Counted from the stretch's first letter, positions 28,604 to 40,319 are shown. The stretch is 64,000 bases of DNA from Comamonas testosteroni (GCF_003569915.1 NZ_KZ984442.1:1-64000), one strand, 5' to 3'. Translations and numbers: made by a program. Notes: generated by a model not told the origin, from the sequence alone.

Positions 28604-31600
28604 TCACTTGGCAGCGGGCAGCGGATGGGTTGCAGCAGCAGGGCTTCGGCGCAGCCATGCGGGGCGTGCCGCCCAGGCGCGCAGCACGCGGCGGCGTGCG
28701 CGGTCCAGCAACACATAGACCACGGGCGTGGTGTAGAGCGTGAGCAATTGGCTCAGCAGCAGGCCGCCTACAATCGCAATGCCCAAAGGCTGGCGCAGCT
28801 CGGCCCCATCGCCACGGCCCAAAGCCAGCGGCAGCGCGCCGAACAGCGCCGCCATGGTCGTCATCAAGATGGGCCGCAGCCGCAGATGGCAAGCCCGGTA
28901 GATGGCCTGAGCGGCCGAGACATGGCCGCTTTTTTCTCGCTCCAGCGCGAAGTCGATCATCATGATGGCGTTCTTCTTGACGAGGCCAATCAACAAGATC
29001 ACGCCAATGAAAGCGATCAGCGAGAACTCGGTCTTGAACAGCATCAGCGCCAGCAGCGCACCCACGCCCGCCGAGGGCAGTGTGGACAGAATCGTCAGCG
29101 GGTGCACCAGGTTTTCGTACAGGATGCCCAGCACCAGGTAGATGGTGATGATGGCCGCCAGAATCAGCAGCGGCTGCCCGGCCAACGCCTGCTGGAAGGC
29201 CCCGGCCGAGCCGCTGAAGCTGCCACGGATCGAGACCGGCACGCCCAGCTCCAGCATGGCATTGCGAATCGCGTCATTGGCCTGCGACAGCGAGACATTG
29301 GGTGCGAGGTTGTAGCTCACGGTGCTCGCTGGCGTGCCGCTCTGGTGCTGCACGGAAAGCGGCGTGGTCGAGGTAGTGATCTTGGCAAACGCCGTGAGTG
29401 GAATCTGCTGCCCCGCGCTGTTGACGAAGAAGAAGCCGCGCAGCGTCTCCGGGCTTTGCAGATACTGCGGCGCAGCCGTCATCACGACGCGGTACTGGTT
29501 GAGCGGGTTGTAGATCACGCCGACCTGACGTTGACCAAACGCATCGTTCAGCGTGTTGTCGATCTGCGAGACCGTCAGCCCCAGGCGCGCGGCCTGATCA
29601 CGGTCGATCACGAGCTGCGTCTGCATGCCGTTGTCCTGCACGTCGCTGTTCACATCGGTGAGTTCAGGCAGGGTGGACAGCACCTGGCGGATGCGCGGCT
29701 CCCACAGACGCAGCTCGGCCGTGTCATCGGCCTGCAGCGTGTACTGGTATGAGGACATGCTTTGACGCCCGCCAATGCGCACATCGCTTTGCGTCATCAT
29801 GAACAGGCGCGCGCCCGGCTCGTTCTTGAGCTTTTCACGCAGACGGTTGATGACTTCGTCGCTCGAGACCTTGCGCTCAGCCATGGGCTTGAGCGACATG
29901 AACATATTGGCCGAGTTGGCCTGCCCGCCGCCGGTAAAGCCGGTCACATATTCCACGGCAGGGTCTTGCTGCACCACTTCCAGAAAGCGCTTGATGCGCC
30001 GCTCCATGGCCTGAAAGGATGTGGACTGGTCGGCACGGATAAAGCCCATGACGCGGCCCGTGTCCTCGCTGGGCATAAAGCCTTTTTCGATAGCGCCGTA
30101 GAGATGGATATTGAGGCCGATGACGGCCGCCAGACTCAGCAGCACCACGGGCTGGTGGCGCAGGCCCCAGGCCAGCGTCTTGCGATAAAGAGCCGTCACA
30201 CGGACTTCAAAGCGATCCATGGCGTCCGACACGGCTTGCCAGAAGTTGTCCCAGCGCCGCGTGAAAGGCTTGGTTGCACGCAGCGCGCGGCGGTGCGCTT
30301 CTTCTTCGGGTGTGCGCAGCAAGGCCGCGCACATCATGGGCGTGGTGGTCAGCGATATGACCATGGACACCAGAATGGCTGCCGACATGACCACCGCAAA
30401 CTCACGGAAGAACCGGCCCACGATGCCCGCCATGAACAAAATGGGCACGAACACCGCAATCAGCGACAGGCTCATGGAGACCACGGTAAAGCCGATCTCA
30501 CGCGCGCCTTCGATGGCAGCCTGCATGGCGGACTTGCCGCGCTCCATGTGGCGCATCACGTTTTCCAGCACCACGATGGCATCGTCCACCACAAAGCCTG
30601 CCGCCACCGTGAGCGCCATCAGCGAGAGGTTGTCCAGCGTATAGCCACACAGATACATGATGCCGAACGTGCCCATCAGCGACGCGGGCACGGCCACGGC
30701 CGGAATCAGCGTGGCGCGCAGGCGGCGCAGAAACACAAACACCACCATGATGACCAGCGCCACCGACAGCAGCAGCGCGTTCTGTACTTCCTTGACCGAA
30801 GCGCGCAGCGTCGGTGTGCGGTCCGAGATCACCGTCAGATCAATCGCCGGGTGAATCGATGCCTTGAGCTGCGGCAGCATGGCGCGCACCTTGTCCACGG
30901 CCTGCAGAATATTGGCGTCCGGCTGCTTGAACACCTGCAACAACACCGCGGGTTTGCCATTCATCACGCCGTAGTTGCGCACGTCCTGCACGGAATCGGT
31001 GACGTCGGCCACATCGGACAGGCGCACGGCATTGCCCTCGTTCCAGCGCAGTACCAGGGGCGCATATTCAGCTGCTGTGCGGGCCTGGTCATTGGTCGCA
31101 ACCTGCCAGTAGTGGTCTTCACGCTCCACCGCGCCCAGCGGGCGATTGGCATTGGTGGCCGTGATAGCAGTGCGCACCGAATCGAGAGAGACGCCTTTGG
31201 CAGCCAGACGCACCGGGTCCAGCTCCACCCGCACCGCAGGCAAGGCACCGCCATTGATGGAGGCCTGGCCCACGCCTTCCACCTGCGCCAGCTTTTGCGC
31301 CAGCACCGTGGAGGCCGCGTCATACATCTGGCCGCGCGTGAGCGAATCCGAGGTCAGCGCCAGAATCAAAATAGGTGCGTCGGCAGGGTTGACCTTGCGG
31401 TAGGTCGGGTTGCCCGGCATGCCTGAGGGCAGCAAGGTACGCGCCGCATTGATGGCCGCCTGTACATCGTGGGCCGCACTATCGACGGTGCGCGTCAGGT
31501 CAAACTGCAGCGTGATGCGTGTGCTGCCCATGCTGGAGCTGGACGTCATTTCGTTGACGCCCGCAATCGCGCCCAGCGCCCGCTCCAGCGGCGTGGCTAC

Positions 31601-31786
31601 TGTGGCAGCCATGGTGTCCGGTGCCGCGCCGGGCAGGCTGGCCGTGACCGATATCGTGGGATAGTCCACCTGCGGCAGCGGCGCCACAGGCAGCAGAAAA
31701 TACGCCATGCCTCCGACCAGCGCCATGCCAATGGTCAGCAGCATGGTGGCGATAGGGCGAAAGATGAAGGGCGTGGATATGCTCAT
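28604..31786 (-). CDS. mdtC: RND multidrug efflux permease, MdtC-like
   Basis: A 1060-residue inner-membrane proton-driven transporter with the RND layout: N-terminal helix [15 protein letters not shown], two large periplasmic loops and 12 helices. [12 protein letters not shown] in helix 4 carries the proton-relay Asp pair. It pairs with MdtB, as MdtB2C heterotrimers in E. coli, where the pump exports bile salts and novobiocin. The start overlaps the mdtB stop by 4 bp. The C-terminus is Arg/Ala-rich after the last helix. Confidence 0.92.
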   Translation of the reverse strand: MSISTPFIFRPIATMLLTIGMALVGGMAYFLLPVAPLPQVDYPTISVTASLPGAAPDTMAATVATPLERALGAIAGVNEMTSSSSMGSTRITLQFDLTRTVDSAAHDVQAAINAARTLLPSGMPGNPTYRKVNPADAPILILALTSDSLTRGQMYDAASTVLAQKLAQVEGVGQASINGGALPAVRVELDPVRLAAKGVSLDSVRTAITATNANRPLGAVEREDHYWQVATNDQARTAAEYAPLVLRWNEGNAVRLSDVADVTDSVQDVRNYGVMNGKPAVLLQVFKQPDANILQAVDKVRAMLPQLKASIHPAIDLTVISDRTPTLRASVKEVQNALLLSVALVIMVVFVFLRRLRATLIPAVAVPASLMGTFGIMYLCGYTLDNLSLMALTVAAGFVVDDAIVVLENVMRHMERGKSAMQAAIEGAREIGFTVVSMSLSLIAVFVPILFMAGIVGRFFREFAVVMSAAILVSMVISLTTTPMMCAALLRTPEEEAHRRALRATKPFTRRWDNFWQAVSDAMDRFEVRVTALYRKTLAWGLRHQPVVLLSLAAVIGLNIHLYGAIEKGFMPSEDTGRVMGFIRADQSTSFQAMERRIKRFLEVVQQDPAVEYVTGFTGGGQANSANMFMSLKPMAERKVSSDEVINRLREKLKNEPGARLFMMTQSDVRIGGRQSMSSYQYTLQADDTAELRLWEPRIRQVLSTLPELTDVNSDVQDNGMQTQLVIDRDQAARLGLTVSQIDNTLNDAFGQRQVGVIYNPLNQYRVVMTAAPQYLQSPETLRGFFFVNSAGQQIPLTAFAKITTSTTPLSVQHQSGTPASTVSYNLAPNVSLSQANDAIRNAMLELGVPVSIRGSFSGSAGAFQQALAGQPLLILAAIITIYLVLGILYENLVHPLTILSTLPSAGVGALLALMLFKTEFSLIAFIGVILLIGLVKKNAIMMIDFALEREKSGHVSAAQAIYRACHLRLRPILMTTMAALFGALPLALGRGDGAELRQPLGIAIVGGLLLSQLLTLYTTPVVYVLLDRARRRVLRAWAARPAWLRRSPAAATHPLPAAK

Positions 31787-34700
31787 CGCCCTGCCCCGGT
31801 TTGATCACCTGCGCCCATGACCTCTTCTTCGGAATGCGGCACATGTTTGACAGCGGGCAGGCCGCGCTTGATGCGCCAGCGCTCGGCCCAGCTTTCAAAC
31901 GTCAGATAGATGACCGGCGTGGTGAACAACGTCAGCAACTGGCTGACCAGCAGACCACCGACCAGCGTCACGCCCAGCGGGTGGCGCAACTCGCTGCCCA
32001 CACCCGTGCCCAGCATCATCGGCAGCGCTGCCAGCAAGGCCGCCAGCGTGGTCATGATGATGGGACGAAAACGCAGCAGACAGGCCTGGAAGATGGCCTC
32101 GCGCGCATTCATGCCCTCTTCGCGCTGGGCATCAAGTGCGAAGTCGATCATCATGATGGCGTTCTTCTTGACGATGCCAATCAGCAAGATGATGCCGATG
32201 ATGGCAATGATGTCCAGGTCCAGCCCCGCTATCAAAAGCGCCAGCAGCGCACCGACGCCTGCTGAAGGCAAGGTGGAAAGAATCGTGATCGGGTGGATGG
32301 TGCTTTCATAGAGCACGCCCAGCACGATATACATGGTGATGATGGCGGCGAGCACCAGCAGCAGCGTGTTGGACAGCGAAGCCTGAAATGCCAGCGCTGC
32401 GCCCTGGAATTGCGAATCCACCGACAGCGGAATTTGCCCATCGTCGCGCAGGTTCTGAATCACCTTCTGCGCAGCCTCCACTGCATGCCCCAGCGACACG
32501 CCGGGCGCGGTGTTGAACGAGATGGTGGCCGCAGGCAACTGCCCCACGTGGTTGACGGCCAGCGCCATGGGGCGCTCGCTCACCGTCGCAATCGACGATA
32601 GAGGCACGGGCGCGCCATTGCTGGATGCGGCATAGATGTTCTGCAGTGCTTCGGGGCCGACCTTGAACTGCGGCGCCACTTCCAGCACCACGCGGTACTG
32701 GTTGGACTGGGTGAAGATGGTCGAGATCAGCCTCTGACCAAACGCGTTGTAAAGCGCCGAATCCACCGAGGACACGGTCACACCCAGACGGCTGGCCTGT
32801 GCGCGGTCAATCTCCACATAGGCCTGACGGCCCTGACTTTGCAGATCGCTGCTCACGTCCAGCAGTTGCGGCAGTTGCTGCAATTGATCGAGCAGCGCCG
32901 TGGTGCTGGCAGACAGCTGCGTCATGTCGGGCGAGGACAGCAGCAACTGATACTGCGTGCGTGCCTGCCGGTCTTCAATCGTCAGGTCCTGCACAGGCTG
33001 GGCATACAGCCGTATCCCGGGCACTTTCTGTGCATCATCGGCCAGCCGGTTCAGCACCACGGACAGCTTGTCGCGCTGAGCATGGGGCTTGAGGTCGATC
33101 TGGATGCGTCCGGTGTTCAGCGTGGTGTTGGTGCCATCCACACCGATAAAGGACGAGATGGAAGCCACCGCCGGGTCTTTGAGCAGCTCTTCGGCCAGTG
33201 CCTGCTGGCGCTCTGCCATGGCTGCGAATGAGATGGACTGGTCGGCCTCGGTGGTCGCAGCGATGGTGCCCGTGTCCTGCTCGGGGAAAAAGCCCTTGGG
33301 CACCACGAAGTACAACAGCACCGTAATGGCCAGCGTGGCCAGAAACACCAGCCAGGTCAGCTTGCTGTGGTCCAGCACCCAGCCCAGCATGCGGCCATAT
33401 TCGGCTACCACCTTATCGAAAAAGCGCCCCACCGCTGCAGTCAGACCGCGCTGCTCGGTCTTGTCTCCCTCTGGCTTGTGACGCAGCAGGCGTGCACATA
33501 GCATGGGGGTGAGCGTGAGCGAGACCACTGCGGAAATCAGAATGGCCACCGTCATGGTGATGGCGAATTCATGGAACAGACGACCCACCACATCACCCAT
33601 GAACAGCAGCGGAATCAGCACTGCGACCAAAGAAATGGTCAGCGAGATGATGGTAAAGCCTATCTGCTTGGCCCCCTTGAGGGCGGCCTGCAAAGGCGGC
33701 TCGCCTTTTTCCACATAGCGGGCAATGTTCTCGATCATCACAATCGCATCGTCGACCACAAAGCCCGTGGAGATGGTCAGCGCCATCAGCGTGAGGTTGT
33801 TGATGGAAAAGCCCGCCAGATACATGATGCCGAAGGTGCCAATCAGCGACAAAGGCACGGCCACACTGGGAATCAGCGTGGCGGAGGCGCTGCGCAGGAA
33901 CAGGAAAATCACCATCACCACCAGCGCAATGGCCAGACCCAGCTCAAACTGCATATCCTTGACGGACTCACGCACGGTCACCGTACGGTCAGTCAACACC
34001 TGCACATCCACCGACGCGGGCAGGGTCTCCTTGAGCTGGGGCAGCAAGGTCTTGATGGCGTCCACGGTGTCGATCACGTTCGCACCGGGCTGACGGCGGA
34101 TGTTCAGAATGACCGCAGATTTGGAGCCTGTCTCGGGCGTACCCGACCAGGCCGCCAGGCGTGTGTTCTCGGCATCGTCCACGGTCTGCGCCACATCGGA
34201 CAGACGCACGGGGTTACCGTTCTTGAAGGCAATGATGAGGTTGCGGTACTCGGCCGCCGACTGCATCTGGTCATTGGCGTCGATGGTGGATGCGCGGTTG
34301 GGGCCGTCAAAGCTGCCTTTGGCTGTCTTCACGTTGGCCGCTGAAATGGCGCTGCGCACATCATCGAGCGTCATGCCAAAACTGGCCAGCGCCGCAGGGT
34401 TGGCCTGAATGCGCACCGCCGGGCGGCGCGCGCCCGCAATGGCCACTAGGCCTACACCCTTGACCTGAGAGATCTTGGGTGCGAGGCGGTTTTCCACCAG
34501 ATCATTAATCTTGATGACGGGCAGCGACGGCGAACTGATAGCCAGCGTCAGCACCGGCGCATCGGCCGGGTTGACCTTGCTGTACAGCGGTGGCATGGGC
34601 AAATCGCTGGGCAGCAGATTGGTGCCCGCATTGATGGCCGCCTGCACCTGCTGCTCGGCCACATCCATGGACATGGACAGCGCAAAACGCAGGCTGATGA

Positions 34701-34968
34701 CCGATGCGCCGCCCGAGCTGGTCGAGGACATCTGATCGAGCCCCGGCATCTGGCCGAACTGGCGCTCCAGCGGCGCGGTGACGTTGGAAGTCATCACATC
34801 GGGGCTGGCGCCCGGGTACAGCGTGGTGACCTGAATCGTGGGGTAGTCCACCTCGGGCAGGGCCGAGATGGGCAGCAGTCGATAGGCAAGAATGCCCGAG
34901 ATCAGCACCGCCACCATCAGCAAGCTGGTGGCAATGGGCCTGAGAATGAAAAGGCGCGAGATATTCAT
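31783..34968 (-). CDS. mdtB: RND multidrug efflux permease, MdtB-like
   Basis: A 1061-residue RND transporter, paralog of the next gene, starting [20 protein letters not shown]. The helix-4 motif [18 protein letters not shown] and the [20 protein letters not shown] segment are conserved. Periplasmic porter loops are complete. It lies 24 bp after the adaptor gene and overlaps mdtC by 4 bp. Two different permeases in one operon identify the MdtABC subgroup. Confidence 0.92.
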   Translation of the reverse strand: MNISRLFILRPIATSLLMVAVLISGILAYRLLPISALPEVDYPTIQVTTLYPGASPDVMTSNVTAPLERQFGQMPGLDQMSSTSSGGASVISLRFALSMSMDVAEQQVQAAINAGTNLLPSDLPMPPLYSKVNPADAPVLTLAISSPSLPVIKINDLVENRLAPKISQVKGVGLVAIAGARRPAVRIQANPAALASFGMTLDDVRSAISAANVKTAKGSFDGPNRASTIDANDQMQSAAEYRNLIIAFKNGNPVRLSDVAQTVDDAENTRLAAWSGTPETGSKSAVILNIRRQPGANVIDTVDAIKTLLPQLKETLPASVDVQVLTDRTVTVRESVKDMQFELGLAIALVVMVIFLFLRSASATLIPSVAVPLSLIGTFGIMYLAGFSINNLTLMALTISTGFVVDDAIVMIENIARYVEKGEPPLQAALKGAKQIGFTIISLTISLVAVLIPLLFMGDVVGRLFHEFAITMTVAILISAVVSLTLTPMLCARLLRHKPEGDKTEQRGLTAAVGRFFDKVVAEYGRMLGWVLDHSKLTWLVFLATLAITVLLYFVVPKGFFPEQDTGTIAATTEADQSISFAAMAERQQALAEELLKDPAVASISSFIGVDGTNTTLNTGRIQIDLKPHAQRDKLSVVLNRLADDAQKVPGIRLYAQPVQDLTIEDRQARTQYQLLLSSPDMTQLSASTTALLDQLQQLPQLLDVSSDLQSQGRQAYVEIDRAQASRLGVTVSSVDSALYNAFGQRLISTIFTQSNQYRVVLEVAPQFKVGPEALQNIYAASSNGAPVPLSSIATVSERPMALAVNHVGQLPAATISFNTAPGVSLGHAVEAAQKVIQNLRDDGQIPLSVDSQFQGAALAFQASLSNTLLLVLAAIITMYIVLGVLYESTIHPITILSTLPSAGVGALLALLIAGLDLDIIAIIGIILLIGIVKKNAIMMIDFALDAQREEGMNAREAIFQACLLRFRPIIMTTLAALLAALPMMLGTGVGSELRHPLGVTLVGGLLVSQLLTLFTTPVIYLTFESWAERWRIKRGLPAVKHVPHSEEEVMGAGDQTGAGR

Positions 34969-34992
34969 GATGGCCGCTGGCTCTGGCTTGGC

Positions 34993-36807
34993 TTAGCGAG
35001 CGCCAGCAGGGGCCGCACCTTCACCGTTGGCAGCGCGCTCGGCACGCAGCTTCTGGAAGAAAGCGCGGCGTTCTTCGGACGACATGGCCTCCAGTTTTTC
35101 ACGCTGCTCGGGCGTCAGCTGCGGACGGTCTCCACGGCCCTCGCCGCGTGGCCCACCTTCACCGCGTGGGCCGGCTTCGCCACGACCTTCAGCCTTTTCT
35201 CCACGATCTGAGCGTTCACCACGTGCTTCGGTACCTGCGCCCTTGGCTTCGGCTGCGCCAGGCTGATCGCCTCTGCGTGCAGATTCAGGTCGCGACCCTG
35301 CACCACCTGCGCCACCTGCGCCACCTGCACCACCTGCACCACCTGCACCAGAAGGAGCATTGGCGGAGCCAGCGGAACCACCTGCGCCCTCCGGGCCACC
35401 CTTGGCACCGCGCTCGGCACGCAGTTTCTGGAAGAACTCCTTGCGCTCTTCGGGCGTCATCTTGGCCACCTTCTCGCGCTGCTCGGGCGTGAGGTTGCGC
35501 ATCATGCCGCGCGGCTGGCTGGCGGCGTCCTGCACAGCCTGATCGACTTTCTTGACCTTTTCGGAATCAACCACCGTGACCTGTGCACCCTCACGCAGAC
35601 GGTCAATACCATCGGTCACCACCTTGTCGCCGGGCTGCAGATCACCACGCACGCTGACATAGTCGCCATCAGTCACCCCCACGGTAATCTTGCGCTGCGT
35701 GACCGTGTTGTCGGACTTGACCAGATAGACAAAGTTGTTCTGAACCGCATTGGTAGGCACGGCCAGTGCCTGCTCGATCTGGCGCACCTGCAGCTTGACG
35801 TTGACGAACTGGTTGACGAAGAGCTTGCCATCCTGGTTGTCAAAAGCAGCCTTGGCCTTGACGGTGCCGGTGGTCGTGTCGATGGTGTTGTCCAGCGCGT
35901 TGAGCTTGCCCTTGGCCAGAATCTGCTTTTGCTCGCGGTCCCACAATTCCACGGGCATGACCTTGCCGGCCCGCAACTGCTCTGCCAGCACGCTGACATG
36001 GGCTTCGGGGATGGAGAACACCGCATCGATGGGGCGAACCTGGGTGATGGTGACCAGACCATTGGCATCCGATGGGTTGACCACATTGCCCAGATCGGCC
36101 TGGCGCAGACCCAGGCGCCCCGAAATGGGGGCCACAATCTTGGTGTAGCTCATCTGCAGCTTGGCGGCATCGACCTGCCCCTGATCGGCAGCCACCGTGC
36201 CCTGCAACTGGCGCACCAGCGCTTCCTGCGTGTCCACCTGCTGGCGAGCGATGGAGTCCTGCTTGAGCAGATCGCGGTAACGCTGCAGATCCAGCTGAGC
36301 ATTCTTGAGCTGGGCCTGATCGCGGGCCAGCGAGCCTTGCACCTGTGCCAGCGAAGCCGCAAAGCTGCGCGGGTCGATCTCGGCCAGCAACTGCCCCGCC
36401 TTGACTTCGTCGCCTTCCTTGAAGTGCAGCTTGAGCAACTCGCCCGAGACTTTGGCCTTCACAATCGCCGTGGCACGCGCGTTCATGGTGCCGATGGCGC
36501 TGATAAGCACACGCATGTCGCGCTCTTGCACCACACCGACGGAAACCGGCTGCGACTGACCAGGGCCGCCTGGACCGCCAGGCCCCATGCGGCCACCGCG
36601 AGCCCCTCGCGCTCCGGAACCTGCCGCTCCTGTTTTGGTAGCAGAAGCCCCAGATGAATCCTGGACTACAGCCTGTTTTTGCTGATACCACCAGGCTCCC
36701 CCACCCGCAACGGCCAGCACGGCGATCACGCCCGCCAGAACAGCAGGTTTGACCTTGCCCTGCTGTTGTTGAATGAAGAAAGGAGTCAGAGGTGGTGTGC
36801 TGGGCAT
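34993..36807 (-). CDS. mdtA: RND periplasmic adaptor, MdtA-like, with long C-terminal low-complexity tail
   Basis: The membrane-fusion protein of the pump, 604 residues against about 415 for E. coli MdtA. One N-terminal helix (VLAGVIAVLAVAGGGAWWY) anchors it. The lipoyl, hairpin and barrel regions fill residues to ~420 (GELLKLHFKEGDEVKAGQLL, ALAVPTNAV). The tail (~430-604) has two copies of an LTPEQREK...EERKEFFQKLRAERG module near 438 and 561. Between them lie Gly/Ala runs and a Gly-Glu-Arg-rich stretch. The modules resemble LTxxQ/Spy-like helices by eye. The start at 36807 suits the family, although no good ribosome site is visible. Confidence 0.9.
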   Translation of the reverse strand: MPSTPPLTPFFIQQQQGKVKPAVLAGVIAVLAVAGGGAWWYQQKQAVVQDSSGASATKTGAAGSGARGARGGRMGPGGPGGPGQSQPVSVGVVQERDMRVLISAIGTMNARATAIVKAKVSGELLKLHFKEGDEVKAGQLLAEIDPRSFAASLAQVQGSLARDQAQLKNAQLDLQRYRDLLKQDSIARQQVDTQEALVRQLQGTVAADQGQVDAAKLQMSYTKIVAPISGRLGLRQADLGNVVNPSDANGLVTITQVRPIDAVFSIPEAHVSVLAEQLRAGKVMPVELWDREQKQILAKGKLNALDNTIDTTTGTVKAKAAFDNQDGKLFVNQFVNVKLQVRQIEQALAVPTNAVQNNFVYLVKSDNTVTQRKITVGVTDGDYVSVRGDLQPGDKVVTDGIDRLREGAQVTVVDSEKVKKVDQAVQDAASQPRGMMRNLTPEQREKVAKMTPEERKEFFQKLRAERGAKGGPEGAGGSAGSANAPSGAGGAGGAGGAGGAGGAGSRPESARRGDQPGAAEAKGAGTEARGERSDRGEKAEGRGEAGPRGEGGPRGEGRGDRPQLTPEQREKLEAMSSEERRAFFQKLRAERAANGEGAAPAGAR

Positions 36808-37068
36808 GGTGATTGGCAGGATGTACGTACCTGAATTTGTGCCCAATGGTAGCTATTTGCATTTGCGCCCGAGGTCGGAAGGCCTCGCCTTTGCTTGCAT
36901 TTACCCCGGCTTTACCGCGGGTTTACCTGATCAACCGGCGTTGAAACAGTGCTGACTTCCTTGGTGGCAATGGCTTGCCCGGCACAGGGCATGCTTGAAA
37001 GCTGTTCACATTGCCAGTGGTGCGCCCACACCACAGTGGCGCAAAAACTGGCTCCAAGGAGAATGCCC

Positions 37069-37452
37069 ATGACCACCGAACGCCTGACCAACCACCCCGA
37101 AGAAGCCGCAGTGCGCGTGCCGCTGGAGCTGTATATGCGCGGCCATGCCGAAGACAATGCAGAGCACATGCGCGCCGCCTTCATGCCCACGGCCCGCCTG
37201 GAGTCCGTGCGCGAAGGCCCACTGACGTCCTGGACTCTGGACTTCTACTGCCAGCGCTTCAAGAACACCCCTGCCGCCGACGAAGCCACGCGCCGCCGCG
37301 TGATCGATTCGCTGGACATTGTGGGCACGGCCGCCATGGCCAAGGTCACGCTCTACCACGGAGCCGTGACGTTCACCGACTACTTTGTGTTGCTCAAGAC
37401 CGAGCAGGGCTGGAAGATCGCCAACAAGGCCTTCCACGCCCAACCGCAATAA
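37069..37452 (+). CDS. NTF2-like (lumazine-binding type) protein
   Basis: A 127-residue SnoaL/NTF2-fold protein. Family features: an N-terminal LELYMRGHAEDNAEHMRAAF helix pair, the SLDIVGTAAMAKVTLYHGAV strand pair, and the ending DYFVLLKTEQGWKIANKAFH. Ligand or enzymatic role is unknown. The start at 37069 is chosen because AAGGAG lies eight bases upstream; the ATG at 37063 is too close to it. Transcribed alone, divergent from the pump operon. Confidence 0.82.
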   Translation: MTTERLTNHPEEAAVRVPLELYMRGHAEDNAEHMRAAFMPTARLESVREGPLTSWTLDFYCQRFKNTPAADEATRRRVIDSLDIVGTAAMAKVTLYHGAVTFTDYFVLLKTEQGWKIANKAFHAQPQ

Positions 37453-37472
37453 GGCATCCAGGAAAATGCCAT

Positions 37473-37503
37473 CAAGCCCCGGAACCAGTCCGGGGCTTTT
37501 TTA
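37473..37503 (+). terminator. Intrinsic terminator after the NTF2-like gene
   Basis: AAGCCCCGGA pairs with TCCGGGGCTT around ACCAG and is followed by TTTTT. It touches the end of convergent coxG. Confidence 0.9.
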
Positions 37504-38154
37504 TCGGCTCAGCAGCCAGAGCGCCGCTACAACCACCACAGCCCCCAAAGCCCAGGCCCATGCAGGCACACCGGCTTTCTCTTGCGGTGGGGCGATTGGC
37601 GTGGCATCCAGCGGCGCGTGGCTTGAAGCGGCCGCGTCGTGCTCCCAGGAGCGGGCGTCCGCCTCCGGACTGGACTCCGCTTCCACCTCCGAGGCCGCTG
37701 CGGCGGGATAGCGCTCCTGCATCAGCGCCTCAAAGCGCGCAAAGAAGTCATCCGCCATGTTCTTGGCCGCACCATCGATGAGTCGCTGACCGAGCTGGGC
37801 GATCTTGCCGCCGACCTGGGCCTGCACGTCGTACTGCAGCTCGCAGTGCGATGCATCGACCGGAGTCAGTGCCACCTTGGCCTGCCCCTTGCCAAAGCCC
37901 GCCACGCCGCCCTGTCCTTCGAAAGCGATGGTGTAGCTCTCGGGCGGCTGAATCTCGGACAGCGTGACCTTGCCATTGAACTTGGCCGAAACCGGCCCGA
38001 CCTTGACGGCCATGGTGACGGCGTAGTTGCCGTCTTCGGTCAGCTCGAACTTCTCGCAGCCATTCAGACATTGCTTGAGCGTCTGCGCATCATTGAGCGC
38101 TTCCCAGGCCTGTTGCTGGCTCACGGCCAAAGGGCGGCTTGCATGCATTTCCAT
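37501..38154 (-). CDS. coxG: CoxG-like SRPBCC protein with C-terminal membrane anchor
   Basis: A 217-residue protein. Residues 1-~150 form a polyketide-cyclase/SRPBCC domain of the CoxG type (LNGCEKFEL, QVGGKIAQLGQRLIDGAAKNMADDFFARFEAL). A charged linker leads to a C-terminal helix (AWALGAVVVVAALWLLSR). In Oligotropha, CoxG recruits CO dehydrogenase to the membrane; other work links this fold to quinone handling. AAGGAG lies six to eight bases before the ATG at 38154. It is the last gene of the cox-type row. Confidence 0.88.
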   Translation of the reverse strand: MEMHASRPLAVSQQQAWEALNDAQTLKQCLNGCEKFELTEDGNYAVTMAVKVGPVSAKFNGKVTLSEIQPPESYTIAFEGQGGVAGFGKGQAKVALTPVDASHCELQYDVQAQVGGKIAQLGQRLIDGAAKNMADDFFARFEALMQERYPAAAASEVEAESSPEADARSWEHDAAASSHAPLDATPIAPPQEKAGVPAWAWALGAVVVVAALWLLSR

Positions 38155-38175
38155 CACAGTCTCCTTATGGCGGTT

Positions 38176-39396
38176 TCAATCTCGCTGTTTCATTTTCAAA
38201 AGCCGCGCCAGATGGGTCGCCAGCTGCTGCAGCGACTCCAGGTTGTGCACGGCCAGCATGGCATGGCTATGACGATGCAGCACGCAAGCGCCCGCAGCCA
38301 AGGGGGCATACCCCTCAAAGCGCAACAAGGGGTTGAGCCAGACAATGCGCGCGCTATGGCGCTTGAGCCATTGCAGCTCCTGCTCCAACTGGGAGGCATC
38401 TCCCGTATCCAGCCCATCACTGACCAACAGCACCAGCGTGCGCCTGCCCACCAGATGGCGCGCGGCCTGCTGGCGCAGTTGCGCCAGACATTCACCCAGC
38501 TTGGTGCCGCCACCAAAGTCATCGAGATCAGCATTGACGCGGCCCAGCATGGCATCCGGGTCACTGAGCGCAAAAGCGGCATTCAGATCGCGCAGCCCCG
38601 TGCCCACGCTATAGACATGGCGACGCAGGCCTGCATGGCGCTCCCGGCTGGTGGCTTGGTGCAGAAACGCCAGCAGCAGGCGCACATAGCGCTCCATGGA
38701 GCCGGACACATCGACCAGCGCCAGCCACGGCATGGGCTGCTTGCGCCGTCTTAGCCATTGCAGCTGCGCCAGCTCACCGCCCGTACGCGCAGCCGCTTTC
38801 AGGCTGGCGGGCCAGTGCACGCGCGCGCCTGAGGGGCGCAACTCGCTTCTGCGACTACGGTAGGTGGGCAGAGGCAAGCGAATATCACGCGCCAGCTGCT
38901 GCACCAGCCGATATTCACTGGCGCTGAGCTGATTAAAGTCCGCATGCTGCAGCCGCTGCCTGTCGCTGGCGGACATGGCGGCATCGAGCTGCAACTCTTC
39001 ACTGGCCTGCCCCTGTTTTTGCGCGGCGCGAATGGCACTCAGTGCTTCTTGCACACGTGGTCTATGGCGCGGCTGCGAGGCTTCGGGTGATCTGGGTAGT
39101 AGCTGCGCCAGCAGTTGCTGGGCCACCTCGGGGTTGCGAAAGTAGGCGGCAAACAGTTCCCGAAAAATCGCCAAGTCCTGCTGGCGCGAGACAAACACCG
39201 CTTCCAACGCCGCCTCCACATCGCTTTTTTCCATGCCCACCAGCATCAGGCTTTGCTGGGCCAGCGCCATGCGCTCCGCATCCACGGCCACACCAGCACG
39301 GCGCAGCGCGCGCGCAAAGCCCAGCAGGTTGATGGGCAACTTGCCGCTGCGGGCATCTCCCCACCAACTGACCGGGGCGCTGGCAAGCTCAGTCAT
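38176..39396 (-). CDS. coxE: CoxE-like von Willebrand factor A protein
   Basis: A 406-residue VWA protein. The MIDAS motif DVSGSME is near residue 227, with a later LLVSDGLDTGD. The N-terminal half (INLLGFARALRRAGVAVDAERMALAQ) is the CoxE-specific helical part. With the MoxR-type ATPase CoxD it acts as a chaperone that inserts sulfur/copper or matures the active site in CO dehydrogenases. It starts two bases after the coxD stop, so the two are coupled. Confidence 0.9.
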   Translation of the reverse strand: MTELASAPVSWWGDARSGKLPINLLGFARALRRAGVAVDAERMALAQQSLMLVGMEKSDVEAALEAVFVSRQQDLAIFRELFAAYFRNPEVAQQLLAQLLPRSPEASQPRHRPRVQEALSAIRAAQKQGQASEELQLDAAMSASDRQRLQHADFNQLSASEYRLVQQLARDIRLPLPTYRSRRSELRPSGARVHWPASLKAAARTGGELAQLQWLRRRKQPMPWLALVDVSGSMERYVRLLLAFLHQATSRERHAGLRRHVYSVGTGLRDLNAAFALSDPDAMLGRVNADLDDFGGGTKLGECLAQLRQQAARHLVGRRTLVLLVSDGLDTGDASQLEQELQWLKRHSARIVWLNPLLRFEGYAPLAAGACVLHRHSHAMLAVHNLESLQQLATHLARLLKMKQRD

Positions 39397-39398
39397 AG

Positions 39399-40319
39399 TC
39401 AGTCACCCGCTTCAGGCTGAAGCAAGGCTTCAAGCCGCTCAGGCGTCAGCGCCGCCACATCCTCGCGCTGCTTGAACAGAATGCCTGCGGTGTCGTGAAC
39501 CAGCTCGGGGTCTATGACCAGCGTATCGAGCGCCACCAGCGCCTTGGCCCATTCCACGCTCTCGGCAATACCGGGGGCGCGCGAGAAAGCATCAGCAAAT
39601 GGACGGCTGCGCAGCCGTCCCACAAATTCCGTAATTTGAGCAGTCAGCGCCGGGCTGGCCTCAGGCACCTTGGCCTGAACAATCGCCAGCTCGCGCTCAC
39701 GCTCCGGGTAGTCCAGCCAGTGATAGAGACAGCGGCGCTTGACGGCATCATGCAAGTCACGCGTGCGGTTGCTGGTCAGAATCGTCACCGGCGGCACATG
39801 GGCGCGGATCACACCCAGCTCAGGAATACTGACCTGATATTCGCCCAGGTACTCCAGCAAAAATGCCTCGAACGGCTCATCAGCGCGGTCTACTTCATCG
39901 ATCAGCAGCACCGCACCGGGCGCTGGTGCCTGCAAAGCCTGCAGCAGCGGCCTGCGCACCAGATAGCGGCTTTGGTAGACCTCTTGTTCGGCCGCATCCA
40001 CCTCCGTTGCCCCTCGCAACTCTGAAGCTCGCAGATGGAGCAATTGCGCGGCGTAATTCCATTCATACAACGCCTCGCGCTGCTCCATTCCGTCATAGCA
40101 CTGCAGACGAATCAGCTCCCGCGCCAGCACCGCAGACAAAGCCTGCGCCAGCGCCGTCTTGCCCACGCCGGGCTCGCCTTCCAGCAACAAAGGGCGCTGC
40201 AGTTTGAGCGCCAGAAACACAGCAGTCGCCAAGCGGCGATCTGCGAAATAGCCCACTTTCTGCAACTCAGCCAGCAGCCCATCCACTGACTGCAAAGCGC
40301 TGTTTACTTCAATATTCAT
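39399..40319 (-). CDS. coxD: CoxD-like MoxR-family AAA+ ATPase
   Basis: A 306-residue MoxR-type ATPase with Walker A GEPGVGKT (48-55), Walker B AVLLIDEVDRAD and sensor-1 region PVTILTSNRTRDL. The C-terminal lid helical part is present. In cox clusters it drives active-site maturation with CoxE. The ATG lies at the edge of dispersed repeat copy F (reverse GCTATGAAT) and has no Shine-Dalgarno, which may limit its translation. It is separated from coxM by two repeats. Confidence 0.9.
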   Translation of the reverse strand: MNIEVNSALQSVDGLLAELQKVGYFADRRLATAVFLALKLQRPLLLEGEPGVGKTALAQALSAVLARELIRLQCYDGMEQREALYEWNYAAQLLHLRASELRGATEVDAAEQEVYQSRYLVRRPLLQALQAPAPGAVLLIDEVDRADEPFEAFLLEYLGEYQVSIPELGVIRAHVPPVTILTSNRTRDLHDAVKRRCLYHWLDYPERERELAIVQAKVPEASPALTAQITEFVGRLRSRPFADAFSRAPGIAESVEWAKALVALDTLVIDPELVHDTAGILFKQREDVAALTPERLEALLQPEAGD

